15,237 nucleotides of DNA from Christensenella sp. UBA1431 (GCA_002329665.1 DCTV01000004.1:6924-22160); one strand, 5' to 3'; positions 7,123 to 13,253 are shown, numbered from the stretch's first letter. The notes: generated by a model from the sequence alone, not told the origin. Made by a program: numbers and translations.

Positions 7123-7339
7123 ACTCGTCCAAATGTTCGCTGATCGCTTCCGTCCACCTCCTATTTCTTTGGGGCCAAACCAAGTTCCGAAATAGATAAC
7201 GTCGGGGTATTATCAAGCACACCCCATATAACCCGGAAAAATCTTCGCCGGCGTCTCCCCGCCCGGTCGTCGTCCGGAACGTTTCTTTTCGGATATACGG
7301 GGCATGCTTAAAGCAATTCGATTGTATGCGGGCGTATCC

Positions 7340-8491
7340 TTATATCAGCCGCTTGAACAGGGCGCCCCACTCTTCGCCGCTGAGCTGTACGGGGTTGCCG
7401 CTCATGCTCGAGCCGAAACACTCGTTGCCCATCGTCTCGGCCAGTTCCTCGCTGACGTTGAGTTCCTTCAGGTCCGCGGGGATGCCGATATGGGCGTTAA
7501 GGTCCTTGATAAACTGGATCGCCACCTGAGTGCCCTCGCCAGGCTTGTCAAAACGTTTTCCGGCGAACGCTTCGCCCACCGCGTCGTAGAGCGTGGGGTT
7601 GTCCTTGGCGTTGATCTCCATCACGTAGGGGAGCGTCACGCCGACGCCGAAGCCGTGCGGCACCGGGAAGTAGATGTTGATCGCCATGCCGAGGCCGTGC
7701 GCGGCGCCCAAACCGCTGTTAGAGAACGAGATTCCGCCGAGGTAGGCCGCCAGGGACATGCCCTCGCGCGCTTCCAGGTCCTCGCCGTTGTCGTAGGCGC
7801 GCTGCAGGTAACGTCCCGCGAGTTCGAGCCCCTGCAGTGCAAGCGCCTTGCTCATCGGGTGCGCCTTCCACGTGGCGTACGCCTCCATCAGATGCGTTAT
7901 GGCGTCGATGCCGGCGATGGCCGTGACCCTGGGCGGCGCGCTTACGCAGAGTTTCGGGTCGAGTATACACAGGTTCGCGATCAGCTGGTCGTCGCGCATG
8001 CTGCGCTTGAAGTGCTCTTTCTTTGAACCGATAACCGCATTTTTCGTCACTTCCGCGCCGGTGCCCGCCGTAGTGGGCATCGCGATGAAGGGCAGCGGGG
8101 GTATCTCGACCTTGCGGCCGGTGCCCACGTATTCCAGGTACTCCTTCACGTGCCCTCCGTTGGTGATGACCCCCGCGGAGGCCTTCCCCACGTCGATAGA
8201 GCTGCCGCCGCCGATGGACAGCACCGCGTCGCAGCCGAACTCCCTGGCCTGCGCCGAGGCGTCGTCCACGTAGGAGACGTCGGGTTCACCGACGACGCCC
8301 AGGTAGGCCGTGTAGGCGATCCCCATCGCATCGAGCTCTTTCTGTACCCTTGCGAGCGTGCCGTTTTTCTCGAAAACGGGGTCGATGACGATCAAAAACC
8401 TTTTTCCGTAACCGCCTATATATTTGCCGATTTCATCGAGCGCACCGCTTCTAAAAACCGTTTTCATGGGTGCGATAAAAGTAAACTCCAT
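7340..8491 (-). CDS. Iron-containing alcohol dehydrogenase (FucO/lactaldehyde reductase-like)
   Basis: A 383-residue group III alcohol dehydrogenase, normal length. The NAD(P)-binding motif GGGSSID is at 94-100, PTTAGTGAEVT at 139-149, and the metal ligands are D196, H200, H265 and H279 in the usual contexts (GIDAITH, GAAHGLGMA, PHGFGVG). D196 and H200 fall at the same numbers as in E. coli FucO, which reduces lactaldehyde to 1,2-propanediol. The likely role is reduction of the aldehyde released by the neighbouring aldolase, regenerating NAD. Other activities in this family (1,3-propanediol or butanol dehydrogenase) cannot be excluded. GAGGA 9 bases before ATG supports the start. It is separated from the aldolase gene by 127 bases with two hairpins and from the kinase gene by 339 bases, so it may be a separate transcript. 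Confidence 0.92.
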   Translation of the reverse strand: MEFTFIAPMKTVFRSGALDEIGKYIGGYGKRFLIVIDPVFEKNGTLARVQKELDAMGIAYTAYLGVVGEPDVSYVDDASAQAREFGCDAVLSIGGGSSIDVGKASAGVITNGGHVKEYLEYVGTGRKVEIPPLPFIAMPTTAGTGAEVTKNAVIGSKKEHFKRSMRDDQLIANLCILDPKLCVSAPPRVTAIAGIDAITHLMEAYATWKAHPMSKALALQGLELAGRYLQRAYDNGEDLEAREGMSLAAYLGGISFSNSGLGAAHGLGMAINIYFPVPHGFGVGVTLPYVMEINAKDNPTLYDAVGEAFAGKRFDKPGEGTQVAIQFIKDLNAHIGIPADLKELNVSEELAETMGNECFGSSMSGNPVQLSGEEWGALFKRLI

Positions 8492-8517
8492 AACCCGCTT
8501 CCTCCTCTATGGATATA

Positions 8518-8544
8518 TGCCGGGACCCGAACGGGCCCCTGGCA
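8518..8544 (-). promoter_or_regulatory. GC-rich hairpin in the leader of the iron alcohol dehydrogenase
   Basis: TGCC-GGGACCCG (8518-8529) pairs with CGGGCCCC-(T)-GGCA (8532-8544) around a two-base turn, with one G-T pair on the minus strand and one bulged base. It is 26 bases upstream of the start codon, close to the ribosome site, and could influence translation or stabilise the mRNA end left after the upstream terminator. Confidence 0.35.
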
Positions 8545-8552
8545 TTCAGTTT

Positions 8553-8612
8553 TCGGAAAAAGCATATATTCCATCCAGGCAGTCGGGCTGCCCGGGTGGA
8601 ATATAAGCTTTT
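8553..8612 (-). terminator. Long intrinsic terminator between aldolase and alcohol dehydrogenase genes
   Basis: Two 25-base arms (8558-8582 and 8588-8612) match at 22 positions with two further G-T pairs, around a 5-base loop. On the minus strand the stem is followed by TTTTTCC. It begins 7 bases after the aldolase stop codon, so transcripts from upstream should be stopped or reduced before the alcohol dehydrogenase. Confidence 0.65.
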
Positions 8613-8618
8613 CGGTTT

Positions 8619-9338
8619 TCAGCCTTTGTAAGGCGGTACGATACCGATCTTACGCATCGTCGGCAGCGCGAGGATCATGGGCTCGGCTGCGCGCGTGCCG
8701 ATCAGGTCGGCGCCTGCCGCCAGGAAGACCCACGCGTTCTGGGGACGCGGGTGCTTGACGCCGGCGACCTTCGTCTTCGTCTTCGTGCCTTTACAGACTT
8801 CGGCCATCACCAGGAACTGCTCCACCGTCGGGCCGACGTACTGTCCGGTCGAAGTCTTCGCGTAATCGCATCCGGCTTCAACGATCAGCTTTGTTCCGTC
8901 AGCGATCTGCTGGTCGGTCAAAAACTCGATGTCCATGATGACCTTGGTGACATTGCCCTGGGCCGCTTTTACGAAGTCGTCGAGTTCTTGTTTCACGACG
9001 TCGAATTTGCCGTCCTGCAGCGCGCCGATGTTCATGACCAGGTCGAACGCCTTGGCGCCCAGCTTTACGCCCAGTTCGGTCTCAAACGCCTTTGCAGCGC
9101 TGTTGGTGTTGCCGAACGGGAAGGCGATGCAGGCGCAGGGGAGAACGTCGGTGCCCTCGAGAATCGGGCAAATCAAGGGCAGATAATAAGGGGACGCAAC
9201 CACATAAGACATCGTGTTGTACTTCACAGCCATCTTCGCGCCCTGGATGATATCCGCCTCCGTGCTGTTCTTGGCCAGTGTCGAAGGATCAAACAGTTTA
9301 CCACAATTGCTCTCGTTGATCTTGGTCAGATCTATCAT
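8619..9338 (-). CDS. DeoC-family (deoxyribose-phosphate aldolase-like) class I aldolase with altered phosphate site
   Basis: A 239-residue TIM-barrel aldolase. Family blocks seen are CIAFPFGNTNSAAKAFE (70-86), LVMNIGAL preceded by D99, and KTSTG at 161-165, whose K161 is the Schiff-base lysine of DeoC enzymes. The usual C-terminal block with a catalytic Lys followed by Gly-Gly-Ile/Val-Arg is changed. Here it reads KVAGVKHP (190-197): K190 could serve as the second lysine with a one-residue insertion, but the second glycine is V194 and the arginine H196. The GTS near the end is GTR with R216. These positions normally hold the substrate phosphate, so the substrate probably differs from deoxyribose 5-phosphate. 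AAGGAG 8 bases before the ATG at 9338 is preferred over a GTG three codons upstream that sits too close. In the cluster it would cleave the phosphorylated ketose. Confidence 0.85.
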   Translation of the reverse strand: MIDLTKINESNCGKLFDPSTLAKNSTEADIIQGAKMAVKYNTMSYVVASPYYLPLICPILEGTDVLPCACIAFPFGNTNSAAKAFETELGVKLGAKAFDLVMNIGALQDGKFDVVKQELDDFVKAAQGNVTKVIMDIEFLTDQQIADGTKLIVEAGCDYAKTSTGQYVGPTVEQFLVMAEVCKGTKTKTKVAGVKHPRPQNAWVFLAAGADLIGTRAAEPMILALPTMRKIGIVPPYKG

Positions 9339-9397
9339 TTTTACCACTCCTTATTTGAATAATGGTCAAAGACCCGCGCTTGGATTAGTGTTCCTTT

Positions 9398-9427
9398 ATT
9401 TTAAGTTTAACATACCGTCCTTACCAA
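9398..9427 (-). promoter_or_regulatory. Possible promoter for the aldolase gene
   Basis: On the minus strand TTGGTA (plus 9422-9427, four of six) is followed after 18 bases by TAAAAT (plus 9398-9403, five of six). It lies about 60 bases upstream of the start codon in the 250-base gap behind the glycerol dehydrogenase gene, which suggests the aldolase gene is at least partly transcribed from its own promoter. Confidence 0.4.
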
Positions 9428-9551
9428 AAACAGTGAGCCCGAACGCGTGCCGTTTCACGTTGTGCCCCGGTCGACAAACAGGCCTTCCTATGCCGGCAGC
9501 GAACCGTAATAATTAAAGATGATTGCGATCCCTGCGCCGGGTTGAGAACAG

Positions 9552-9575
9552 GGGGCGCGGCTTTGGCCGCGCCCC
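9552..9575 (-). terminator. GC hairpin after the polyol dehydrogenase gene
   Basis: GGGGCGCGGC (9552-9561) / GCCGCGCCCC (9566-9575), a perfect 10-base-pair stem with a 4-base loop, starts 13 bases past the stop codon. There is no proper T-run on the minus strand, so it may act as a weak terminator or an mRNA 3'-end protector rather than a full stop. Confidence 0.5.
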
Positions 9576-9588
9576 TTCTCCATGGGTA

Positions 9589-10677
9589 TTATTTGCCTTT
9601 TGCAGCCTTCTTCTCGCGTCCGACCTTATCGGTCTTCTTGATCGCTTCGAAAACGATATCGGTCGAGAGCTCGACGGGCTCGTGGGACATGAAGTTGAAC
9701 TTGTAGGCGCTCTCCGCTACCTCTTTGAGTTCCGCATCGGTTACGTTGGGGATATGCAGCTCTTCGAAGGTGACGGGCAGTCCCACGTCGATGCAGAAAT
9801 CATACACTTCGTCCTTGATGCCCAGGTCGTCGTACAGTTCCAGTCCGACCAGGGTCCCGAAGGCGACTTTCTCGCCGTGATACAGATGGTGGGTGGCAGG
9901 GAGCACGGTCAGACCATTGTGCACCGAGTGCGCGGAGCCGAGCCCGCCGCTCTCGAATCCGATGCCCGAAAGCAGGGTGTTGGCCTCGATGACAGCCTCG
10001 ACCGCCTCGGACTTGATGCCGGCTTGTGCGTCTTTTGCAGCCTGGCGCCCATACTTGAGCAGCATGTCCAGACAGAGCTTGGAAAGCGCCATGGCGGTCT
10101 GGGTGCGCAGGGCGAAAGCTTCGCTTAATGACCCGGTCTTCTCGCAGGAATTCGCCTCGAAGAACGTCGCAAGCGCGTCGCCCATGCCCGAGATCAGGAA
10201 TCGTGCCGGGGCCTTCAAAATGATGTCCGTGTCGATCAAAACTACGTCGGGGTTATGTTTCTGATAGAGGACTTCGACGTAAACGCCTTCATCCGTGTAA
10301 ACGACGGCGCATCCGGACGTGGGGGCGTCGGTGGCGGCTATCGTGGCAGCGACCACCACGGGTATGCCCATTTCGTCCGCGACGACCTTGGCGGTGTCGA
10401 TGGGCTTGCCGCCGCCTATCGCGGCAATCGCCGTCGATCCCTGTGCCAGCGCCTTAACGCGGTCTATTTCGTTCCTGCTGCACTCGCCGCCGAACTGCTC
10501 TACCTTGCCCTTGTTGCCCATAAGTGTTTTGGCAAGAGGAATCATGGATTTGGTCGCCAATACAAACGGTTTGTCCCCGAACTTCGCCATTACTTCGGGA
10601 AGGAACTGGATTGCCCCGTCCCCCTGGATGTACTTGCTGGGGAACATCATGATCTTCATGTCTTTGAGTTCACTCAT
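9589..10677 (-). CDS. gldA: Glycerol dehydrogenase-like polyol dehydrogenase (GldA family)
   Basis: A 362-residue NAD-dependent, zinc-dependent dehydrogenase of the iron-alcohol-dehydrogenase superfamily. The nucleotide motif GGGKPIDTAK is at 88-97, and the metal ligands D167 (SGMGDALAT), H250 (GSAHSVHNG) and H267 (LYHGEKVAFG) match D173, H256 and H274 of Bacillus glycerol dehydrogenase. Family members oxidise glycerol to dihydroxyacetone, and some accept 1,2-propanediol or other vicinal diols. As no dihydroxyacetone kinase or glycerol gene is nearby, a longer polyol giving a ketose for the FGGY kinase is plausible; this is inference. The ATG at 10677 is chosen because GAGGAG precedes it by 9 bases and the family's MKIMMFPSKYIQG follows. 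The C-terminus is a short basic tail (KKTDKVGREKKAAKGK). It is the first enzyme gene behind the WYL regulator. Confidence 0.9.
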   Translation of the reverse strand: MSELKDMKIMMFPSKYIQGDGAIQFLPEVMAKFGDKPFVLATKSMIPLAKTLMGNKGKVEQFGGECSRNEIDRVKALAQGSTAIAAIGGGKPIDTAKVVADEMGIPVVVAATIAATDAPTSGCAVVYTDEGVYVEVLYQKHNPDVVLIDTDIILKAPARFLISGMGDALATFFEANSCEKTGSLSEAFALRTQTAMALSKLCLDMLLKYGRQAAKDAQAGIKSEAVEAVIEANTLLSGIGFESGGLGSAHSVHNGLTVLPATHHLYHGEKVAFGTLVGLELYDDLGIKDEVYDFCIDVGLPVTFEELHIPNVTDAELKEVAESAYKFNFMSHEPVELSTDIVFEAIKKTDKVGREKKAAKGK

Positions 10678-10801
10678 CCGATACCACTCCTCGCTGTTAT
10701 TTCCGGCGGTTACAACCACCGAAGCTGTTTTTTTATGTTTAAGGGCGGGGAATTTGGTCTATCTTGATATAACCTATTAATATATGTATTGTCATCTTTG
10801 G

Positions 10802-10917
10802 GCCTGCCCGTTTTGATCCGGTCAAACCTTGCAAGGCCTGCTACCTGTCTTTTAAGGGAGATTTGCTCCTTGTACACTGTCAGTGTATCATACTGGTTTG
10901 ACCAAAATCGGGCAGGC
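10802..10917. repeat. Inverted repeat pair flanking the predicted gldA-type promoter
   Basis: Two copies of a bipartite element face each other. The left copy has GCCTGCCCG (10802-10810) and GGTCAAACC (10820-10828). The right copy has GGTTTGACC (10895-10903) and CGGGCAGGC (10909-10917). The 9-base ends match perfectly; the spacers are 9 and 5 bases, both with a TTTT/AAAA core. About 66 bases lie between them. They could be paired binding sites of the WYL regulator or the ends of a very small inserted element. No target duplication is obvious at the flanks. Confidence 0.5.
10873..10892 (-). promoter_or_regulatory. Operator palindrome overlapping a -10 box before the polyol dehydrogenase
   Basis: TACACTG-T-CAGTGTA (10873-10887) is a perfect 7+7 inverted repeat. 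Its upstream end touches TATGAT on the minus strand (plus 10887-10892), a plausible -10. The -35 region (CTGCCC) is poor and lies inside the right-hand inverted-repeat element, as in activator-dependent promoters. The start codon is about 200 bases downstream, so the mRNA leader would be long. Confidence 0.45.
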
Positions 10918-11161
10918 TCCCATGGTCCGGACAAAATATGATAAAATCAAGAACGGTCCGTTTTCCCGGTCAGAAAACCCTATCCAAAGGGGATTCTTCC
11001 CGTTTGACGGGCGGCGCATGCGCATATTGGACAAAAAAGGTTGCCCATTTTCCGCCTGCCCGGGATACGGCGGCTATTGCATCGGGATCGCGCTGCGGGC
11101 GCCGGAATCCGGCCGAAACCCAGGTTGCCGCGCTTTGCCGACCCACCGCCTCGCGGGCCGC

Positions 11162-11190
11162 AAAAAACGGCGTGACTGCGCCGTTTTTTT
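11162..11190 (-). terminator. Bidirectional terminator between regulator and polyol dehydrogenase
   Basis: AAAAAACGGCG (11162-11172) / CGCCGTTTTTT (11179-11189), with a 6-base loop and T/A runs on both sides, works on either strand. It lies about 210 bases after the regulator stop and should separate the regulator transcript from the downstream enzyme gene. Confidence 0.7.
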
Positions 11191-11192
11191 GC

Positions 11193-11345
11193 GCCGGCAG
11201 ACCGCTTGCCGGCCGAATGTGCTATGAGGTTAAAACGCCGCGGCGGCTTTTTCGGAACCCTGTCCCCACACCCCCTGCCGGCAGGGTTTTCGACAGTCTT
11301 ACAGGCGCCATCGCGCCGCCGCCTGTAAGGGGGTTTGAAAACCCC
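11193..11345. repeat. Cluster of short perfect palindromes, no gene
   Basis: In the stretch after the regulator gene four further perfect inverted repeats follow one another: GCCGGCA/TGCCGGC (11193-11213), CCCTGCCGGCAGGG (11273-11286), CTTACAGGCG/CGCCTGTAAG (11298-11329) and GGGGTTT-GA-AAACCCC (11330-11345). Frames crossing it have no ribosome site and look like GC-rich noise. From 10918 to 11161 I see no gene either, only GC-rich spacer with a GCGCATGCGC palindrome near 11014-11023. It may be a REP-like intergenic element. Confidence 0.5.
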
Positions 11346-11403
11346 GCCCAAGCCGGGGGTTGTGCCGGCACCGCTGGCTGCATCGGAGCATGCCCAAAGC
11401 GCG

Positions 11404-12432
11404 TCATTCCTCGCCCGCAGCGTATTTCTTCATGATATTTTCCGCGTCTTCCCGGATAAGCTTGCGCAACGAAAGCGGAGAGAGCACCTCGCACGCCGAG
11501 ACGTATTTCACCGCCCAGGTCCGCATCTTCTGTATGGAGGACAGGAACGACACCTCGCTGTTGTCTTCGTCGATCCGTTTGAAGACGACGTCCTTGCCGA
11601 AGCAGTCCACGACCCTGCCCACCAGATGCGGCTTAATCCTGAGCGTGATCGGCGTCCAGGTGTCCCCTCCAAGGTGGATCGCCAGCTTCGCGTAGTCGAC
11701 GATGTTCATGCCTACGGAATAATCGTTGAGCTGTTTTGAACGGACGATGGGCGTGTCCTCGATCCTGATCTTGGTGATGAAATCGATGCGGTAATGCGTC
11801 AGGTTGTCGCATCCCACATGGTTACACACGACATAGAGTTTGCCGTTCATGCTCACGATCTGGTACGGGTTCACAACATAACGCTCCGGATGCTTGGGAT
11901 GCAGTTTTTTGTCCATGTCGTATTGGTTGAATACGAAGGAAATCTGCCGCTTCCGCGACGTTGCTTCGCCGATCTGGTCGATCGTGTAAAACAGCTCCCG
12001 GTTCGTGCTCCGCGACCAGTAGTTCACCGTGTGGATATAGCTCATCTGTTTTTCGAAATAGATCGTGGAAAACCGCTTGATCTTGTCGATCAGATGCTTG
12101 GCGTTGGACGATGTGATGTAGGGCGACGAAAGCACGCCGTAGATCAGATACTGCAGTTCCGCGTCCTCGAATTCCCGTTCCCTGAGATAGAATCCCCTTC
12201 CGTTCTCCTCATACGTGGAGATATCGTAGCCGAAATCCTTCAGCCACTGGATGTTGCGCGTCACGGCCTTGCGCTCCACCGCCATGCCGTAGTCGGCCAC
12301 GAGTTTGCCCAGTATGTCCCGCATCAGAAGGACATGGTCTGCGTCGGAATACCGCCTAAAAATCTGGAGCAGGCAAAGCGGAAGGACTTTTTTCGCACTC
12401 GCTACTTCTCCTGTGAATTCTCTTGCTTCCAT
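11404..12432 (-). CDS. WYL-domain transcriptional regulator
   Basis: A 342-residue regulator. The N-terminal winged helix lies about 18-75 (ending in AVTRNIQWLKDFGYDISTY, typical of YafY/DeoR-like members). The ligand-sensing WYL domain is about 150-228, with RYVVNPYQIVSMNGKLYVVCNH and HYRIDFITKI; the name-giving W-Y-L positions read K-L-Y here, as in many Firmicutes members. The C-terminal WCX extension is about 260-335 and ends in VLSPLSLRKLIREDAENIMKKY. Such proteins bind small molecules or nucleic acids and repress or activate nearby genes. AAGGAGG 8 bases before ATG fixes the start. It is the first gene of the polyol-type cluster, in the same direction, but separated from the next gene by 726 bases including a strong terminator. 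It is the obvious candidate controller of the four enzyme genes. Confidence 0.9.
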   Translation of the reverse strand: MEAREFTGEVASAKKVLPLCLLQIFRRYSDADHVLLMRDILGKLVADYGMAVERKAVTRNIQWLKDFGYDISTYEENGRGFYLREREFEDAELQYLIYGVLSSPYITSSNAKHLIDKIKRFSTIYFEKQMSYIHTVNYWSRSTNRELFYTIDQIGEATSRKRQISFVFNQYDMDKKLHPKHPERYVVNPYQIVSMNGKLYVVCNHVGCDNLTHYRIDFITKIRIEDTPIVRSKQLNDYSVGMNIVDYAKLAIHLGGDTWTPITLRIKPHLVGRVVDCFGKDVVFKRIDEDNSEVSFLSSIQKMRTWAVKYVSACEVLSPLSLRKLIREDAENIMKKYAAGEE

Positions 12433-12459
12433 GGCTCCACCCTCCTTGGTCGACCGGGG

Positions 12460-12500
12460 TTGGTATGAGAGTATTGGTATGAGTATGTATAGTCATTATA
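12460..12500 (-). promoter_or_regulatory. Regulator promoter with tandem direct repeats (possible autoregulation)
   Basis: A perfect TATAAT on the minus strand (plus 12495-12500) lies 62 bases before the regulator start; the -35 is weak. Between it and the ribosome site are two identical 10-base direct repeats, TTGGTATGAG at 12460-12469 and 12474-12483, set 14 bases apart. Direct repeats just downstream of a -10 are a plausible repressor site, here perhaps for the WYL protein itself. Confidence 0.45.
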
Positions 12501-12529
12501 CCTTATATAAATGCCGATTGCACGAAACT

Positions 12530-12693
12530 CCCTCACCAAAAAAGGTGAGGGGTAAAATTTGGCAAAGGACGTGAGCGCATCGTTTTTGAGGCATCGGCCT
12601 GCCCGAAGGCGGCCGAAGCAACCCCCGAAGGCGCGGCGGTCCTTCGGGCGCACCGGGCATGTGATCCGGTTTTTATAAAAGCCCCGGTGCGCC
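12530..12693. repeat. Palindrome-rich spacer, no gene
   Basis: The spacer contains CCCTCACC/GGTGAGGG around an A6 loop (12530-12551), CCCGAAGG/CCTTCGGG (about 12625-12647) and an 11-base perfect inverted repeat GGCGCACCGGG (12647-12657) / CCCGGTGCGCC (12683-12693) with a 25-base AT-rich loop. No frame here has a ribosome site. The structures resemble REP-like intergenic elements or stacked terminators between the effector-binding protein and the regulator. Confidence 0.45.
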
Positions 12694-12700
12694 GGGCGAA

Positions 12701-12726
12701 GAAACGGCGCTCGTGAGCGCCGTTTC
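12701..12726 (-). terminator. Terminator of the GyrI-like gene
   Basis: GAAACGGCGCTC (12701-12712) / GAGCGCCGTTTC (12715-12726) is a perfect 12-base inverted repeat whose top pairs open to form the loop. On the minus strand it ends in TTTCTTC. It starts 15 bases after the stop codon. Confidence 0.7.
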
Positions 12727-12741
12727 AATGCGTCGGGAGCG

Positions 12742-13200
12742 TCATTTGAGCAGGAAGACGATCTTGGTCAGCAGTTCGCTCTCGTCCACTTCCATCGGCG
12801 AATTATAGTAGAATTCGTATACCACGCCTTTGGGCTCGAGCCCGTTCTCCTGCATATAGCGCGTCATTTCCCCGTAAACGGGCTCCATCCCCGTATAGGG
12901 TCCCTTGTACATCCGGGTAACCTTCTTCCCGGCCGGTATCTCTCCCGCGACGATGTCGCCGCGTCCGGGCAGTGCCCGCGGCACGGGGAACCCCATATCC
13001 ACTTTAAGCCGTTCCATGTCCATGTTGTGATAGGCTGTGAACGCCGCGTTTGCCGGCTGCTCCCCCAGTTCTCCCAAGTACTGGATGATCGCCGAATACG
13101 CCCTGCCCAGTTCCTGCGGCAGCTTGTCCACCGGCGTCACCGTACTGACGAACAGCGCGGGCTGCGCCTCCGTTTCCACGATCCCGATCGAAAAGTCCAT
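12742..13200 (-). CDS. Stand-alone GyrI-like / AraC-type effector-binding domain protein
   Basis: A 152-residue single-domain protein of the GyrI-like small-molecule-binding fold, the sensor domain of MerR and AraC regulators such as BmrR and Rob. Stand-alone members bind hydrophobic or aromatic compounds, and some relatives hydrolyse them or inhibit gyrase. Visible family features are the opening strand, FTAYHNMD (about 73-80), PVPRALPGRGDIVAGEIPAGKKVTRMYKGPY and the closing YEFYYNSPMEVDESELLTKIVFLL. There is no DNA-binding domain. GGAGG 6 bases before the ATG at 13200 sets the start; an upstream ATG at 13248 would add 16 residues with no ribosome site and overlap the promoter. A TATAAT precedes it and a terminator follows, so it is probably transcribed alone. 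Its ligand is unknown. Confidence 0.87.
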   Translation of the reverse strand: MDFSIGIVETEAQPALFVSTVTPVDKLPQELGRAYSAIIQYLGELGEQPANAAFTAYHNMDMERLKVDMGFPVPRALPGRGDIVAGEIPAGKKVTRMYKGPYTGMEPVYGEMTRYMQENGLEPKGVVYEFYYNSPMEVDESELLTKIVFLLK

Positions 13201-13224
13201 ATCGCGCCTCCTCGTTTTTCCCCC

Positions 13225-13253
13225 ATTATACCGCGTCCAACATGACAACAGCC
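13225..13253 (-). promoter_or_regulatory. Probable promoter of the GyrI-like gene
   Basis: A perfect TATAAT on the minus strand (plus 13225-13230) lies 24 bases upstream of the start codon, in the 83-base gap after the lipoprotein gene. The -35 region is not a good match to TTGACA. Confidence 0.45.

Noticed and set aside
7003..7170. A GTG-started peptide or leader frame on the minus strand before the kinase, behind an AGGAGG
   Set aside because: The only GTG overlaps the AGGAGG itself and no other start has correct spacing. The frame has no protein-like composition.
5279..7195. A 638-codon open frame on the plus strand opposite the kinase gene
   Set aside because: It is antisense to a gene with all FGGY motifs intact. 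It is Arg/His/Val/Leu-rich as expected from a GC-rich reverse frame, and matches no known protein.
7540..7565. A catabolite-repression (cre-like) site AAAACGTTTT
   Set aside because: It lies inside the alcohol dehydrogenase coding sequence far from any start and matches the consensus only in the palindromic core.
5432..10677. Sulfoquinovose (sulfo-EMP) breakdown, which also uses a kinase, a class I aldolase and an aldehyde reductase
   Set aside because: The aldolase is of DeoC type with KTSTG, not the longer YihT/LacD type, and the first enzyme is GldA-like. No sulfo-sugar isomerase, sulfoquinovosidase or sulfonate exporter is present.
10710..10934. A 74-codon minus-strand frame upstream of the polyol dehydrogenase
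   Set aside because: It has no good ribosome site and runs through the inverted repeats, palindrome and -10 box of the promoter region.
11404..12432. The WYL regulator as a controller of the type III CRISPR locus, since WYL proteins occur in CRISPR and phage-defence loci
   Set aside because: It is about 10 kb away, with two unrelated operons between, and sits directly before the metabolic genes.
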